NCBI GenBank assembly: GCA_018881555.1
Contig: JACAXG010000264.1
Span: forward strand, 137,775-201,774
DNA length: 64,000 nt
Direction of reading: 5' to 3'
From: Amblyornis subalaris
Lineage: Eukaryota > Chordata > Aves > Passeriformes > Ptilonorhynchidae
A program made the translations under genes and the position numbers. The notes under the pieces were generated by a model. That model saw nothing but the letters and a program-made list of their open reading frames with translations. It was not told where the DNA came from and searched no databases. Shown piece after piece: positions 38,504-49,792 of the stretch (position 1 is the first letter of the stretch; each line of letters begins with the position of its first letter).

Positions 38504-38697
38504 ATCTGAAGGGGTATTTTGAATTTGTTTTGGTGTAGGTTTGGGGTTTTTTGTGTGTTTGTTTAATGAAGAGACATCTTCATTAAGTGCACGTGTGGGT
38601 ATGCATTCCATAAGGATTGGTTCCCAGAAATAAACACCAAGGTGCCATCATCATAGTCGTTAGCTTCTGAATTAAAAAGTAACATTATACAAAAGCT
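38504..38697. repeat. Chimeric templated insert: direct copy of A plus inverted copy of C
   Basis: This stretch is a join of two nearby sequences. Bases 38509-38559 equal 37219-37269 exactly (51 bp, same strand). Bases 38558-38697 equal the reverse complement of 41714-41853 over 140 bp without a gap, and the only unresolved position is the N at 41801. The two copies overlap by 2 bp (TT at 38558-38559). An 8-bp-stem hairpin with a 4-base loop (AATGAAGA and TCTTCATT) sits at 38565-38584, next to the junction. The pattern is what replication template switching or end joining with templated filler gives. A mis-assembly is the main alternative. A 101-codon minus-strand frame here and a matching 68-codon plus-strand frame at the other arm share a 40-residue stretch only because of this duplication. 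Confidence 0.9.
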
Positions 38698-41600
38698 TCC
38701 TGTTCCCTGTCCAAATCCCCTCAGCAGCAGGATGCTGTACAGAACTTGACCATGAGTCCTTCTGCCCACAGCTTGCTTGGAGGAAAACCAGAAATACTCC
38801 CAGTGTCTTGGGCATANAGGCTTGTCGGGAGGTTTTTTGCAGGCTGCTGTTAGATACCTAACTGACATGCAAGTGCTCTTTGAATCCTGTCCTTGTTATC
38901 TGTGTGGCTTTGATAACATCAGTGGGTTTATGCCCACCCAGCTTTGTCTTTTATGGAGACATAAGATACAGAAGACATTTTTTACAGAGTATAATTAATG
39001 TCATCCATGACAGAAACTGCAGCGGCATAATTACTGTAATAAAAATCCCATACTTGTTCCTAATTTTAATATTGCCTAATCTCTGGCTGTAAAATTGCAT
39101 ATTGTGATGTTTGGAGCACATATCATGTTTTTAAAAATCATATTGGTGTTCACCATTGGCATTTATAAACTTTTTCTACACAATCACTATTTTTTCATCC
39201 TACTCTGAAGGCTTCCTGAGAGCTACACATTCCTTTCTCAAAATTTCTGGAGCATATGTGCTCCTCTATTTCTAAAGACCATGGTAATGCCTGTTGCAGA
39301 AAGTTCGCATGTGGAATCTGGTGAATATTTCGCAGATGTGGAGCAGGACCTCCCTATCAGCCATCAGATCTGACCAGACAAAATTTATAACATCTGCTGT
39401 TCCTAGTCAGACACAGCTTTCTGTTATTCCAGCTGTTGCTGAGCATGCATTAAGCAGTTCCAATTAGTTCAACCTCCTCCTAATGTTACAGCAGCTTGGT
39501 TTTTTGCTGCCAGAGAAGAAATAGTTTTCAAACCTAAAAGATTTATTTGTAGCTGTGGTGTTGATACACTCTGTAATGGGTTTTCAGATTTAAGGCCAAA
39601 ATACCAGAAGCTACCAAGTGCCAATAAGAATTACAGATTCCATGGCATCACCCTTCTCCAGAATCCAGAGTGCTATAAATGAGTAGCAAATTCCCTCTTC
39701 TGCACTTAGGAAGAATTAATAATGGAAAGGATTAAGACTGGAAACAGCCTNCTGTAAATTAAGATAGAGAAACCCAAAACTTTCGCCTACTCTAGGAGAT
39801 CTACTAGACAATGCTGCTTACTATTGGCTACTTTTAGCTGATGTATGTTTTTCTTCAGCTACATTCAGTTCCTACCATCATTTGTTGCTGCAGCACACAT
39901 GCAGAGCCCCTTTTAGCCATGCTGTGGTACTTCAGTTCAGGGGGCTGCAGATCGGAGTGTGTTTAAAGCAAAGACAAGTGCTGGTGCAGACCTTTCAGCA
40001 ATGTTTCCCATCTCTAATTCAGTGTGACACTCCCTCCCAGTGCCTCACAGCATCCCATCTCCCAGAGGTTGTGCTGGTTAGAACCGGTGGCCAGCGGCAC
40101 TGTAAAAACTGTGCCTTTGATTTAGAGGGACATGAAGACTTTTAATAAGGTCATTTTTTCTTGTTAGTGTCTCTGTCAAGAGAATGAGGCATCATATTTT
40201 AATGGCCAATATATTTTGTTAATTATGGCATTTCATTACTTTTCTCTGACCTTGTCAACAGTCAGCATTCTGATTGTGTATCTACATTAAATGCATTAAT
40301 GCCACTTTCTAATAATCCAACCTGTCAAGCAGGGGTTCAATAGTCAGGCAGTGACTCTGTGGAATAATGAAAAGATCAAAGCAGTGCCATGAACCTCCCC
40401 AGTTTGTGCAGCATACAAGGCAATCACTTTGCAATATTTAATTCCTGTGACAACAGCTGGAGGAGGGCATTAGTCTCCTCTCTGCATAGAGACCTGCACA
40501 AAGAGCAGCAGAGTAAGCTCAAGCAGTTGTCACTGGCACCATGGCAAACAAAAGCAGCCAGCAATAAATGGCACAGAGACACAAGGTCGGAGGATATGGC
40601 CTTTTGTGCATTGTCAGGGAAATGGGAACACTCTCCCTGATGTGGGAGAATGGAGTGCTGTGCAGGGGGGCCTCTTACAACACAGCTGCACATCTAAAAT
40701 AGTTTTGCTTCAATCAATTACTTCATGTCCTTCTCCCTTTCTGAGTTCAAATCCTCTCCTCCTTTGTCAAAAACTGAAGCAAAGAAAATCTGTGAAAAGT
40801 CTCAAAAACTATTGTCCTTNTTTATTTAATAGTATTCCTCTGAAAGTGCACTGATTTGTGCACTTTTTGCCTGAGAATGTTTTCTCCTGGTGATTCTTCT
40901 TAATTTTCCATGGTTTTTTTTGTTTTGTTTCTTATGCTGGGGAAATCAGTGCCACTTTGATAAAGTATGAAGTTGTGGGGGCTTGTCAATAATTCATCAT
41001 TTGATCCTTTGGTCAGTGCAGCTCATTATCTGTGTGGGAGAGGTGGTATCTTCTGCCTTGTGCGAGTCACTTGTGGGAAAAAAGCCAAACACATCTAGCA
41101 TCTGTTATGGCTTTCCTTCCCACTGTTTGGGATTCTAAATAGCTATTAGCACACATTTTTTCTGCATTTTTTTACTAAGTACAAACAGGAAAATAAACAC
41201 AGAGACCTGACTGANGGGCTCACTTACTGCAGCCTTACTGGACTAATTGAAAACGAAACAATGGAATGATAACATTAAGGTTATANTTAAGTCAGAATCT
41301 ATAAATCAATGGGTTCAGATTATCCAGCCAGTGAATTCATCAGGCGTGTAATGAAATCATATTGCGAAGTTGACACAAGAAGCAATGGGGTTGTATTATC
41401 TTCAGAGGGTTTATGGTGGAGCCAGCTTCCTTCCAGTGCCAGCCCACCGGCAGCAACGGCTCATATGGTGGGTGCCCTGAGTCCACTGACAGAGAACCAT
41501 TGACACGAAATGCCCAAAGCAACGTAGCGTTTGCACCAGTTTCCTTAGAGGCTGGTCAAGGGACGCTGCCTGGTTGGTGACAATCCCGCATGGCTTTGCA

Positions 41601-41713
41601 TAGTCAGCAATTCCACTTCAACAGTTTCTGTTACCAGATTTTTGCTCCAGTTTTTCGCTTTCCATAGAACAATACAACTTTTCCCCAGCAGTAAATCAAT
41701 TGATGTTTGTGGT
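38698..41713. other. Non-coding spacer between the inverted-repeat arms
   Basis: This 3.0-kb spacer holds no gene that I can support. Two stretches, 38985-39200 and 40140-40340, are AT-rich with TAATTA/ATTAAT-type words and may be conserved non-coding elements (see findings). The frames at 39882-40145, 40389-40640 and 40424-40693 have no recognisable domain. Confidence 0.55.
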
Positions 41714-41853
41714 AGCTTTTGTATAATGTTACTTTTTAATTCAGAAGCTAACGACTATGATGATGGCACCTTGGTGTTTATTTCTGGGAACCAATCCTTA
41801 NGGAATGCATACCCACACGTGCACTTAATGAAGATGTCTCTTCATTAAACAAA
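41714..41853. repeat. Inverted-repeat arm C (copied in reverse at 38558-38697)
   Basis: This 140-bp arm is identical in reverse complement to 38558-38697, apart from the N at 41801. Its flanks do not match those of the other arm, so the duplication ends sharply at both sides. No transposon ends, tail or target-site duplication are visible that would make it a mobile element. Confidence 0.93.
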
Positions 41854-43165
41854 GGCAAAGTGATGAGTCTGTATTCTTTCTGCTCAGAGAGTTGGGAGCT
41901 GTGACCTCTCCCGTGGCAGTCACTGATTTTTGTCTGGAATTGGGAGACAGAGGCTCTGCTGAGTTTAATTACACAAGGAACTGGCTACACCAGAGGACAG
42001 ATTGATAACTCTTCTGCTCCACCTTTGTTTTATAGGGATTGATTCTTGTTACTTTGAGCCCAATTTTAGAGATGCTTCCAATTTTCAGTGCTCTGCTCTA
42101 TGAGCATGTCATGCTTGGTTACAGGTTCTTCTTGGATGTCACTCATCCCAGTAGTCCTTCTCTCTCCTCATCACACCTATAGTCAAAAGCACAGATTTCT
42201 TGGCTGATGGAGCACTGCAGTGACTGGACCAGGCTGAGCATAAATGGCGAGTGCTGATGTGGCCTTTCCATCTAAGCTGTATCTGCCCCTGCCCCGTGGC
42301 TGGGAGTGGCACGGCAGCAACTCCATGAAAACAGAAGAGCCAGCAGCAGGCAGGCGAGGGGATGAGGCCACACCGGGACGTGGTGAGGAGTAAGGGGTTG
42401 TGTTGGCATGACTGGGTAACAGGTCAAAAACAGAGTCTGGAGGAGGTTTGTACTGTCCGTGTTTCAGCAGCCGTGTTGTGATCTGGAGTGAGCAGCTTCC
42501 AGGGGGCCAGAGAAATGTGAGTGGAGCTGGAGCCAGTCTCTCCTGGCCTGCTCCTCACTGTGAGGTTGCAGGTGCAGGTGATGTCCAGGAATGCATGGGG
42601 GAAACTCTCCTGGGGCCATCAGAGCCCTTACAGAACCTCTCCACAAAGGGTAAACAGCCTTTTGTCCAATATCCTGCACCACCTGTCCTGTCCCTCAGTA
42701 TGGTCTGAGTCACATTTTATATCCAGTGACTATCCCTTTAGTTCCCTCTATTATTAGTTTGGTTTATTTTGGTTTGAACCATGATGCAGAAGTCATATTT
42801 GCCTTGGGTGTGTCCTCTTTCCACCCCATCATCACCACTCCCCCAACAGCTGTTTCTAATCCCCCTGTTTTGTTTTTAATCTCCTTTTGGGGGTATAGTG
42901 ATACTATTTACCACCCTCTCAACAAGGCAGCTATTGCCAGTGCAGGGGTGTGTGTTACTTCCACTCATCATGAGGAGGAGCTATGCAGGTTTGGGAGAGG
43001 CAAAAATTATTCTAGCCCAGCATATGAGTCAGGTTACTGTGAGGGAAAGTGGCACTTTGCTGGTGACAATAGCACATGAAAAGTATTCTAGAAATACAAC
43101 TGAAGTATATACCTTGTGCATACTGGTAAACATCTGGGGGACTGTAAGCAAAAGTTACTTCTTCA
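41854..43165. other. Non-coding DNA, partly GC-rich, no gene seen
   Basis: The part 42230-42700 is GC-richer, with several overlapping frames of 62-86 codons on both strands and none convincing. No exon or transposon was recognised before the CR1 that begins at 43166. Confidence 0.55.
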
Positions 43166-43890
43166 AGAAGGAAAAGTGCCAAGTCCTGCTGGCTGGGGGA
43201 AATAACATAAGGGTTGATCAACTGGAAAGCAGCTTTCCTGAGAAGGACCTTGGGGTCCTGCTGGACAGCATGAACATTCAGAATGCTCTCACAGCAAAAA
43301 AATCCAGTGATAGTCTGGACTGCATTAGGAAAAGCATTGAGAGAGGTGATCCTTCCCCTTTTCTTAGTGCTGGTGAAGCCTCTCCTGGAGTGCTCTGCCC
43401 AGTTCAGGCTCCCCAGTACAAGAGAGGCATGGACATACTGGAGAGAGTCCAGTGAAGGGCCACTAAGATGACTGTTATACTGGGACACCTCTCCTGTGAG
43501 GAGAGGCTTTGAGAGCTGGAACTGTTCANCTTGGAGAAGAGAAAGCTCAGGGAAGGAGATTTCATCAATGTGTACTAATACCTGATGGGAGAAAACGAAG
43601 ATAAGGGAGACAGACTGTTAGTAGTGCCCAGAGCAAAGACAAGAGGCAATGGGCGCAAATGATACATGAAATTCCATTTGAACACAGGAAAACACTTTTT
43701 TACAGTGAGGGTGGCCAAACACTGACACAGTTTGCCCATAGGGGTTCTGGAGTCTCCATCCTTGGAAAAATTCAAAACCCAACTAGACANTTCCTGGAGC
43801 AGACTGATCTTGCTGTTCCTGCCTGATCAGGGGGGCTTAGACCTAGTTGACTTCCAGATACCCTTCCAACCTCAACCATTCTCTGATGCT
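43166..43890 (+). mobile_element. CR1 LINE, long 3' end (different lineage)
   Basis: This plus-strand CR1 fragment is about 725 bp. Blocks in order: 'AAGTGCCAAGTCCTGCTGG' (43175), 'CTGGAAAGCAGCTTTCCTGA', 'AAGGACCTTGGGGTCCTGCT', 'CTCCCCAGTACAAGAGAGGC' (about 43410), 'TGGAGAGAGTCCAGTGAAGG', 'GACAAGAGGCAATGGGCGCA' (about 43638), 'TTTTTTACAGTGAGGGTGGC' and the tail 'CCCTTCCAACCTCAACCATT'. The tail and the internal wording differ from the copies at 6305 and 20112, so it belongs to another CR1 lineage. Frames of 158-185 codons here (one antisense) are relics of ORF2, not genes. Ns lie at 43529 and 43790. Confidence 0.93.
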
Positions 43891-44421
43891 GGGCTTCTAC
43901 CTGCTTACCAGAAGCATAGGCACAGGCCCTAGAAGGAGATTTCACTATTTTAGATAAATTATTTCTTTCCTTATATTCTTGTAATCACTCCACTTATGCT
44001 TTTTCTAATTTTGCAATCAGCTTGGCTGGTAGGTGCTTTAAAAGAGGTCTCCACTGATAAAGGGAAAAAAGTACACATCCCTGCATGTCTTGTTTCTCTG
44101 ACAAGATGACAAAAATGCCAGGTTCTGAGGGCATGCTTGGAAAATGTGAGGCCAGAAAGCACTATTGCAAAAGTTGCACAGATGGAATATACCTGCCTGA
44201 CAGTTAGAACACCTACTTTGCAGAGCTTATTCAGGCAAGGACCATGTCCAAATCAGTGGCATTTTGCTGGAAAAAGGAGTAGGTCCTTGCAGTTATTTTT
44301 CAGCATAGTCTGACATTAAACCTTGTTCAGCTAATCTGGGCTGCCATGTCACTAGATATTTTGAACCAAATACGTGACTTTCATGCAATAAAATCCCATT
44401 GATTTCAATGACTCAATGAGT
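43891..44421. other. Non-coding unique DNA, no gene seen
   Basis: Ordinary AT-rich sequence with no recognised element. Confidence 0.6.
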
Positions 44422-44440
44422 TGGGGGGGGGGTGGGGGGA
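44422..44440 (+). repeat. Guanine run (10 G, T, 6 G)
   Basis: Ten Gs at 44423-44432 and six Gs at 44434-44439. Such runs can support G-quadruplex formation and are prone to length error in sequencing. Confidence 0.9.
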
Positions 44441-44717
44441 GAAAAGCTAGTTTGTTTCAGGGGCTTTGAATTCTTTTTCAGCCTGGAAGAACATAGGCAG
44501 TGGTGTTTGCTCTANTCGGAGAACAGGCAGTGGATCTACACTGAAAATGTCACTTCTCCTTACCCAGCTGAAACACAGCAAGCAGCAGAAGCAACTGCAG
44601 TTGTGTGTGCTGGGGTTCCCTCCACCCTCTACACAACTGGGTTACTTGATGACAGAAGAAATTGCCCTTAAACAAATATGAAAGCAAAGTTTTTGACAAC
44701 AGGTACAGCTCAGTTTT

Positions 44718-44817
44718 AGAAAGAAAAGAGGGAGGACAGGGCGAGGAGAACAGAGAGGAAGGAAGGAAGATGGGGGAGGAGAGGAGAGAGAAAGAGAAGG
44801 GAGTGAGGGAAGGGGGT
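44718..44817 (+). repeat. Polypurine (GA-rich) tract, about 100 bp
   Basis: An almost uninterrupted purine stretch (GGAAGGAAGG, GGAGGAGAGGAGAGAGAAAG) with very few pyrimidines. It gives a Glu/Arg/Gly-rich frame on one strand and a Leu/Ser/Pro-rich one on the other, both compositional. Imperfect units only. It resembles an aged GGAA microsatellite. Confidence 0.85.
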
Positions 44818-47800
44818 AACAGTCGGGTATTTTTTAAAGCAACAAAATAAGGACTTTAACACTAACCTAAGAATCCATTTTATGCAGGTAATTTCCACTA
44901 CACAGAACATGATTTTGAAGATGTGGTCACATTACAGTAGCGATAGTCAAGATAATGTAAAGTGATATGTGCACGCCATCTAAAGTGCTGAATATCTCCT
45001 CCTCCAGGTGATGGGGCAGAGCACAAAATCTGCTACCACCACGAGCTCTGCTAGTATTTGTATAAAACAAAAGCAGGGACTTTTAGTTCTACGTAAAAAG
45101 TAGAATCTCTTGAACCTCAGAAGAATAAGAAAATAGAAAAACTCTTAAATGAGTAGTAGAATAAGCTAAGACAGAGTCACAGTCAAAATTAATCTGGTAC
45201 TACGATGAAAAAATTGTAACTAGAAAAGACAGTCAAGGGCTCCTACCGGATCTTGTCCAGAGTTTATTTCCAAATGTCTCAAATTGATCAGCTTATACAG
45301 TAAAACCTTTCAATCATTGAAAAGAAATCAGTATTTCAGTTTCTCCTCAAAGCTATCCTCTACTGAAAAATAAAAATAACTGTATACGTTAAAGGATATG
45401 TCTGGTCTATCTGAGGTTGGGCAAAATGTAAAATTTTCTATGCTAGTATCATTAAGGAGGAATATTTTTAAATTATATGTTAATATAGTTTATTCTTTTA
45501 GAGGAATATTCCTTTCAGGTGAATAATCTCCTCTGACATCCTTATTATGTATCTTAGAATAAAAGAAAAATTAAAAATGGGTATATGTACAAGCTAAGAG
45601 CTTTTGTTAGTCAATATAAGCATCAGAAATCTGAATATTTACCAGACTGTCCTAGATCTGGGAAGAGGGACTAGACTCTCTAGAAGAAATATTTTCCAGG
45701 CTCTGTAATTAAATCAACCTTTTTGACAAGAGCTGTGGCTGTTACTTGCTGCTATGTATAAAGAAGTTCATCGCTTCACTGGTACCAAGGCTTGCTGTCA
45801 GAGATGTGAATGCAGCATTTATAAAAGAAGGTAAAGCCAGCGAAGAGAGGTTGAGCTAAATCCACAGCCCTTCTCCTGCAGTCCGATTTATGTTAGTGAC
45901 TGGAAGCTCCTGCTGGTTGTGTCAAACCCCTTGCCATGCTGGCTCTGCAAAATGAAGGATTTGTTCCCAGACGGACAGGACGGTCCAGGCCGGGGTCGGA
46001 GGTCAGCTGTGCTTTGAGCTGTGAGGGATAGGAAATCCCTCTTTTTCAGTGTGTGCAAAGCATTAGCTTCTATTTTCTGAAAGTTATAAAATATGAATCA
46101 CAGTACCTATATTAAAAGCAGTTGAAAGACAGTGCACTGTGATCCACCTAGCCTTCTGTATTCCACCGTCTCTAGCTGTACTAAATCAGCGGCATCTCCC
46201 CCTGTTTGCCCCTGTTGCTGGTGACATGCAGCCTCCACTGCAGCGGTTGCTAATGGTGACTGCTGTAGCTCAGGCAGATCATGGCACCTCTAAGAGCTCT
46301 TTCACTGCTGCACTCGCTCATCTGCTTCAGGGCTCACTGTTCACTAGATACTGGCTTTGAGGTCATGGAGAGAAATATTTGCTTTTCTTTCTTTGTTCTA
46401 TNGGGATTATTTTCTGGCTCTTCCAAATGATCATTGTGTCTTATGGTGGAGAGAACAAAATAAACCTGTGACTTCAAGCAACCATGGAGCGATCTGTATT
46501 TTTCCAGCCTGATTTAATAAGGGGCAAGAGCTAAAAACAACATGCAAACCCCTCACTTTCAAGACATGGGGAAAGGCTGATGGTGGTATTCCAGGGCAGT
46601 CCTACTTCCAGGGGAGAAAGGAGATTTTACTTAGTGCTGTCACCAGTTCCCTGTGTGATCATTGTCCTATATCCAGAGCTGCTATGAGACTAGTACTTAT
46701 AAAATTGCTTTGGGTCCTAAAACTTATTCTAGAAGTATAAAGTGATACTGCTTCCATGTCATATTAATGAAAGAAGGACATGAATGATGTATCCTGCAGC
46801 ACAAATCCCTTACTGTGTTTGACTTAGTACACCCTCAGTTCTGTGTTATTAATTTTTAGTGGGTTTCTAAATGCTAGTGATGAAAAAAATTCTCTCTTCA
46901 CTTTTTTTGCACTTACAGGGCAAAATTCAAGACATGCTTTCACTCAGCCTTCCTTTCTGTCACATACACAGTGTCAGGCATAGCCAGGGTCTGAGGGGTG
47001 TTTGCTGTTAATTAGAGTATTGGCACAGTCTAAGAACCAGTACAGATGTTCTCTATCGACAGGAGAGATTTTTCTTACTTTGCAGCAAAGACATTTACAC
47101 TGGGGTTTACAAAAGGATTTAAGAGAGTCAGGTGCCCAAATCCCATCACAGCCTAGGTGGAATTGAAGGCCTTGCAGCCTCTGGTTCTGCTCCATAAAAT
47201 GGTACATGAGTGAATGCACTTCACTGATGCCACCAGTCATAATGTANCCCTGCATCAGTGACAGCGCTTGAAATAGTGAGTTGACCTCCTGATCCAGAGC
47301 CTTTTTGCTCCAGTGAGTTCTTCTGATGCACCCAGNCTGACATAAATCATCTGTAATGCCTTTGCACTGCTTTTTTCAACTTATTTTTTTCAATGTGGAC
47401 ATGTGTGAGTGAGGAGGAGAGACAGGGGGGAGACTGAAGGATTCAGGAAGAGCTGGGAATGCTTGGGCAAAGGATAGACCAAACATGAAGGGGCTCTGCA
47501 GGGCAGATCTGGGAAGGCCAGGGGAAAGCATGATTTCAGAGCCTGGTAATGGAATATTTTATGAAGGCAGTGGTCCTGCCACTGCAGGGCCTTCCACTGT
47601 GGATTTCATAACACATTAAGGTACAGATTGCTATCCATGCACTGGCAGGCTCCTGGGTGAGAGAGCAACACCCTTAACTATTTTTAATAAGATGTAGGAG
47701 GCATTATAGAGTGAAGAATGTTTTCAAACTGATACAGTGTGAAAGATGTGTCCAGTTGATAGTAATTCATGCATCTTCTGCCTCAAATTGCTTAACACAT

Positions 47801-49719
47801 AGTAAAGGAAAGGCAGAGGCGGGAGGCTGAAGTGTGGAGTCAATGTGATTAAGGCAGGGGAAGTGTGTCTGTGGGGTTGTATGATGCCCCTCTCTCTGCC
47901 AGGACCTTCATGCCAAGTCAATGTCCTCAGGCTCATGTTCAGCTACAAAAGAGCTGAATGATGCCTGCAGAATTCCATCAGCCTCCTGTGATTACAACTA
48001 CTGTAACTTCAGTGTGGCTTTGCATCTTCTTNGGCCTTCACATGCTCACTTCTGCATGCACAGCACGAGGTTTTCTATTGCTTTGCAGGTTGAACATAAT
48101 CTGGGGAGCTGCCTGAAGGGCTCAGACCTCTAAACATCACCCAAAGCTACACTTGCCCTTGTACAAACTTATTCACAAACTTAGTCTTGGCAGAGATTGT
48201 AATTATATCTTATATGGACTTCTATACATATGTAAAACCAAAATACAAAAAATCACAGTTTTCGGATTAATTCACATCAGCCTGGAATGCCTGGCAGTCA
48301 ATGCCTGAGGTTAAACACTGCTTTCTAATTGCAGGGACTAATTCCAGCAGGTGAGCAATCTTCCTTCCCTAAAGGACTCCAACTCCTGCTTCTTATTCTC
48401 TTTCCCCAAATTAGGCTACTTCACCTACATCACATTACAAACTGTCAGGCACACCCAGAGCACGGCAGGGAGATGGAGATGGGACTGGTACTCCAAGTGC
48501 TTCTGAGGAGGGATGTCCCCCCTTCTGTCCACAGAGTTCCTGGAGAAGCCCAAAATGTTAGGTGTGACCCTAACCATATCTTTAATTGGGCACAACAGGA
48601 GTGCTGATGCATTGCAAAGCAGGCCAGTGGCCAAACACCTCCAAGGGCAGAAACCTGGTGTCTAAGTGATCCTCAAACCAGTGGGGACCTGAAGTGAGAG
48701 TTCCCACAGCTCAACATCTGGACAGCTGTGGCCTCACTGACTCTTGGGTGGTATGTTAAGAACTGGGCAGTGGGAGCAGGAAGGAGATCACAGGGTAAAG
48801 ACTCCAGTGATCTCTGTTTACAACTTGCTTTATATCATCTGTGTTTTATAGTGTATTCTTGATCTCAAACGCAGCCTGATTGAGAAGCTACACAGAAACT
48901 CTACAAGCACAGATCAATACCTACACTACTGCTTCATACATTAATGTTGTGTATAATAATGACATGACTTATCCTGAGTGCTAAGCCAGACACAGATTAA
49001 ACCTCTCCTGTTTTTTATTGCTTTTCCACTGGTCGTCTAGCCTGATATGCAAAATCTCTCAATCAGGACAGTGGCATACACTGGAACAGATTTTGTTACC
49101 CATGTCAACCCACACCCTGACTAGCTTATTCATTCTCTCTGCCACAAAACGGTGCTTTTGCATTACAAAGTAGACCTTTCATTTGGAAATCTGTCATCTT
49201 CCACATCCACAGATGTAGAAGGTATGTTTTAATGAATAATTCAAACACACAATGAGGCTGAAGAAAATACACTATAATAATGTGCATAAGTATAGAGCCC
49301 TGAAGCACCCTGAACTTCATTTTTGATATTAGAAAAGCATCAACTGTTTTGACTTTGATTTGGTATTAAGGGAACATTTTATTTGTTCAAATACTTTTGC
49401 AATTCAAAATTTGCAGAAGAAAAGTGCTTCCCTGTGTGCAGAACTTTGAGCATAAGCCTCCCCAGGTGCACGGTGCTAATGCCACGCTCTTGCACTGCTG
49501 AGAGGGATTTCTGACACTCAGCATCTGGAGGAATGGCTGGATGCAAATGCTCCTGGCTGGATGGATGCTTCTCTCCTTTACAGAGGTTGCTGGTTGCTCA
49601 GAAAGTCTCCTTTTGAAGAATATTTTGACCATGTAAACATATGCTGTGCTCAACAAGGTTGAAGTTGCACGTTTCCTGATGAATATTTTCAAAGCAACAT
49701 TCTAATTCTTGTTCGCTTT
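44818..49719. other. Non-coding unique DNA, no gene seen
   Basis: About 4.9 kb without a supportable gene. It is AT-rich at 45360-45600, and GC-richer around 45900-46010 and 46190-46340. All open frames are under 95 codons. Single Ns lie at about 46402, 47247, 47336 and 48032. Confidence 0.6.
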
Positions 49720-49792
49720 CACAGAATCCCAGAATGGATAAGGTTGAAAGGGACCACTGGAAGTCATGTGACGACCAAGACCTTCGCAGCAG
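49720..49792 (-). mobile_element. Short CR1 LINE 3' tail, minus strand
   Basis: Read on the plus strand, TCACAGAATCCCAGAATGGA, TAAGGTTGAAAGGGACCACT and GGAAGTCATGTGACGACCAA are the reverse complement of the CR1 terminus (the usual wording is AGAATGGTTGAGGTTGGAAGGGACCT followed by the GGAGGTCAT block, split here). Only about 70 bp can be aligned with confidence, so it is a very strongly 5'-truncated insertion and the only CR1 here in this orientation. Confidence 0.85.

Noticed and set aside
40743..40754. B-box-like GAGTTCAAATCCT, possible tRNA or SINE
   Set aside because: No A-box upstream and no acceptor-stem pairing.
41642..41848. Two ORFs (here and 38563-38868 minus) sharing a 40-residue protein stretch, suggesting a gene family
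   Set aside because: The shared stretch is the 140-bp inverted DNA duplication. Identity is complete at the nucleotide level, including silent positions, and stops where the DNA match stops.
42898..43488. 185-codon plus-strand and 158-codon minus-strand frames
   Set aside because: Both run into the CR1 copy at 43166. One contains CR1 ORF2 relics and the other is antisense to it.
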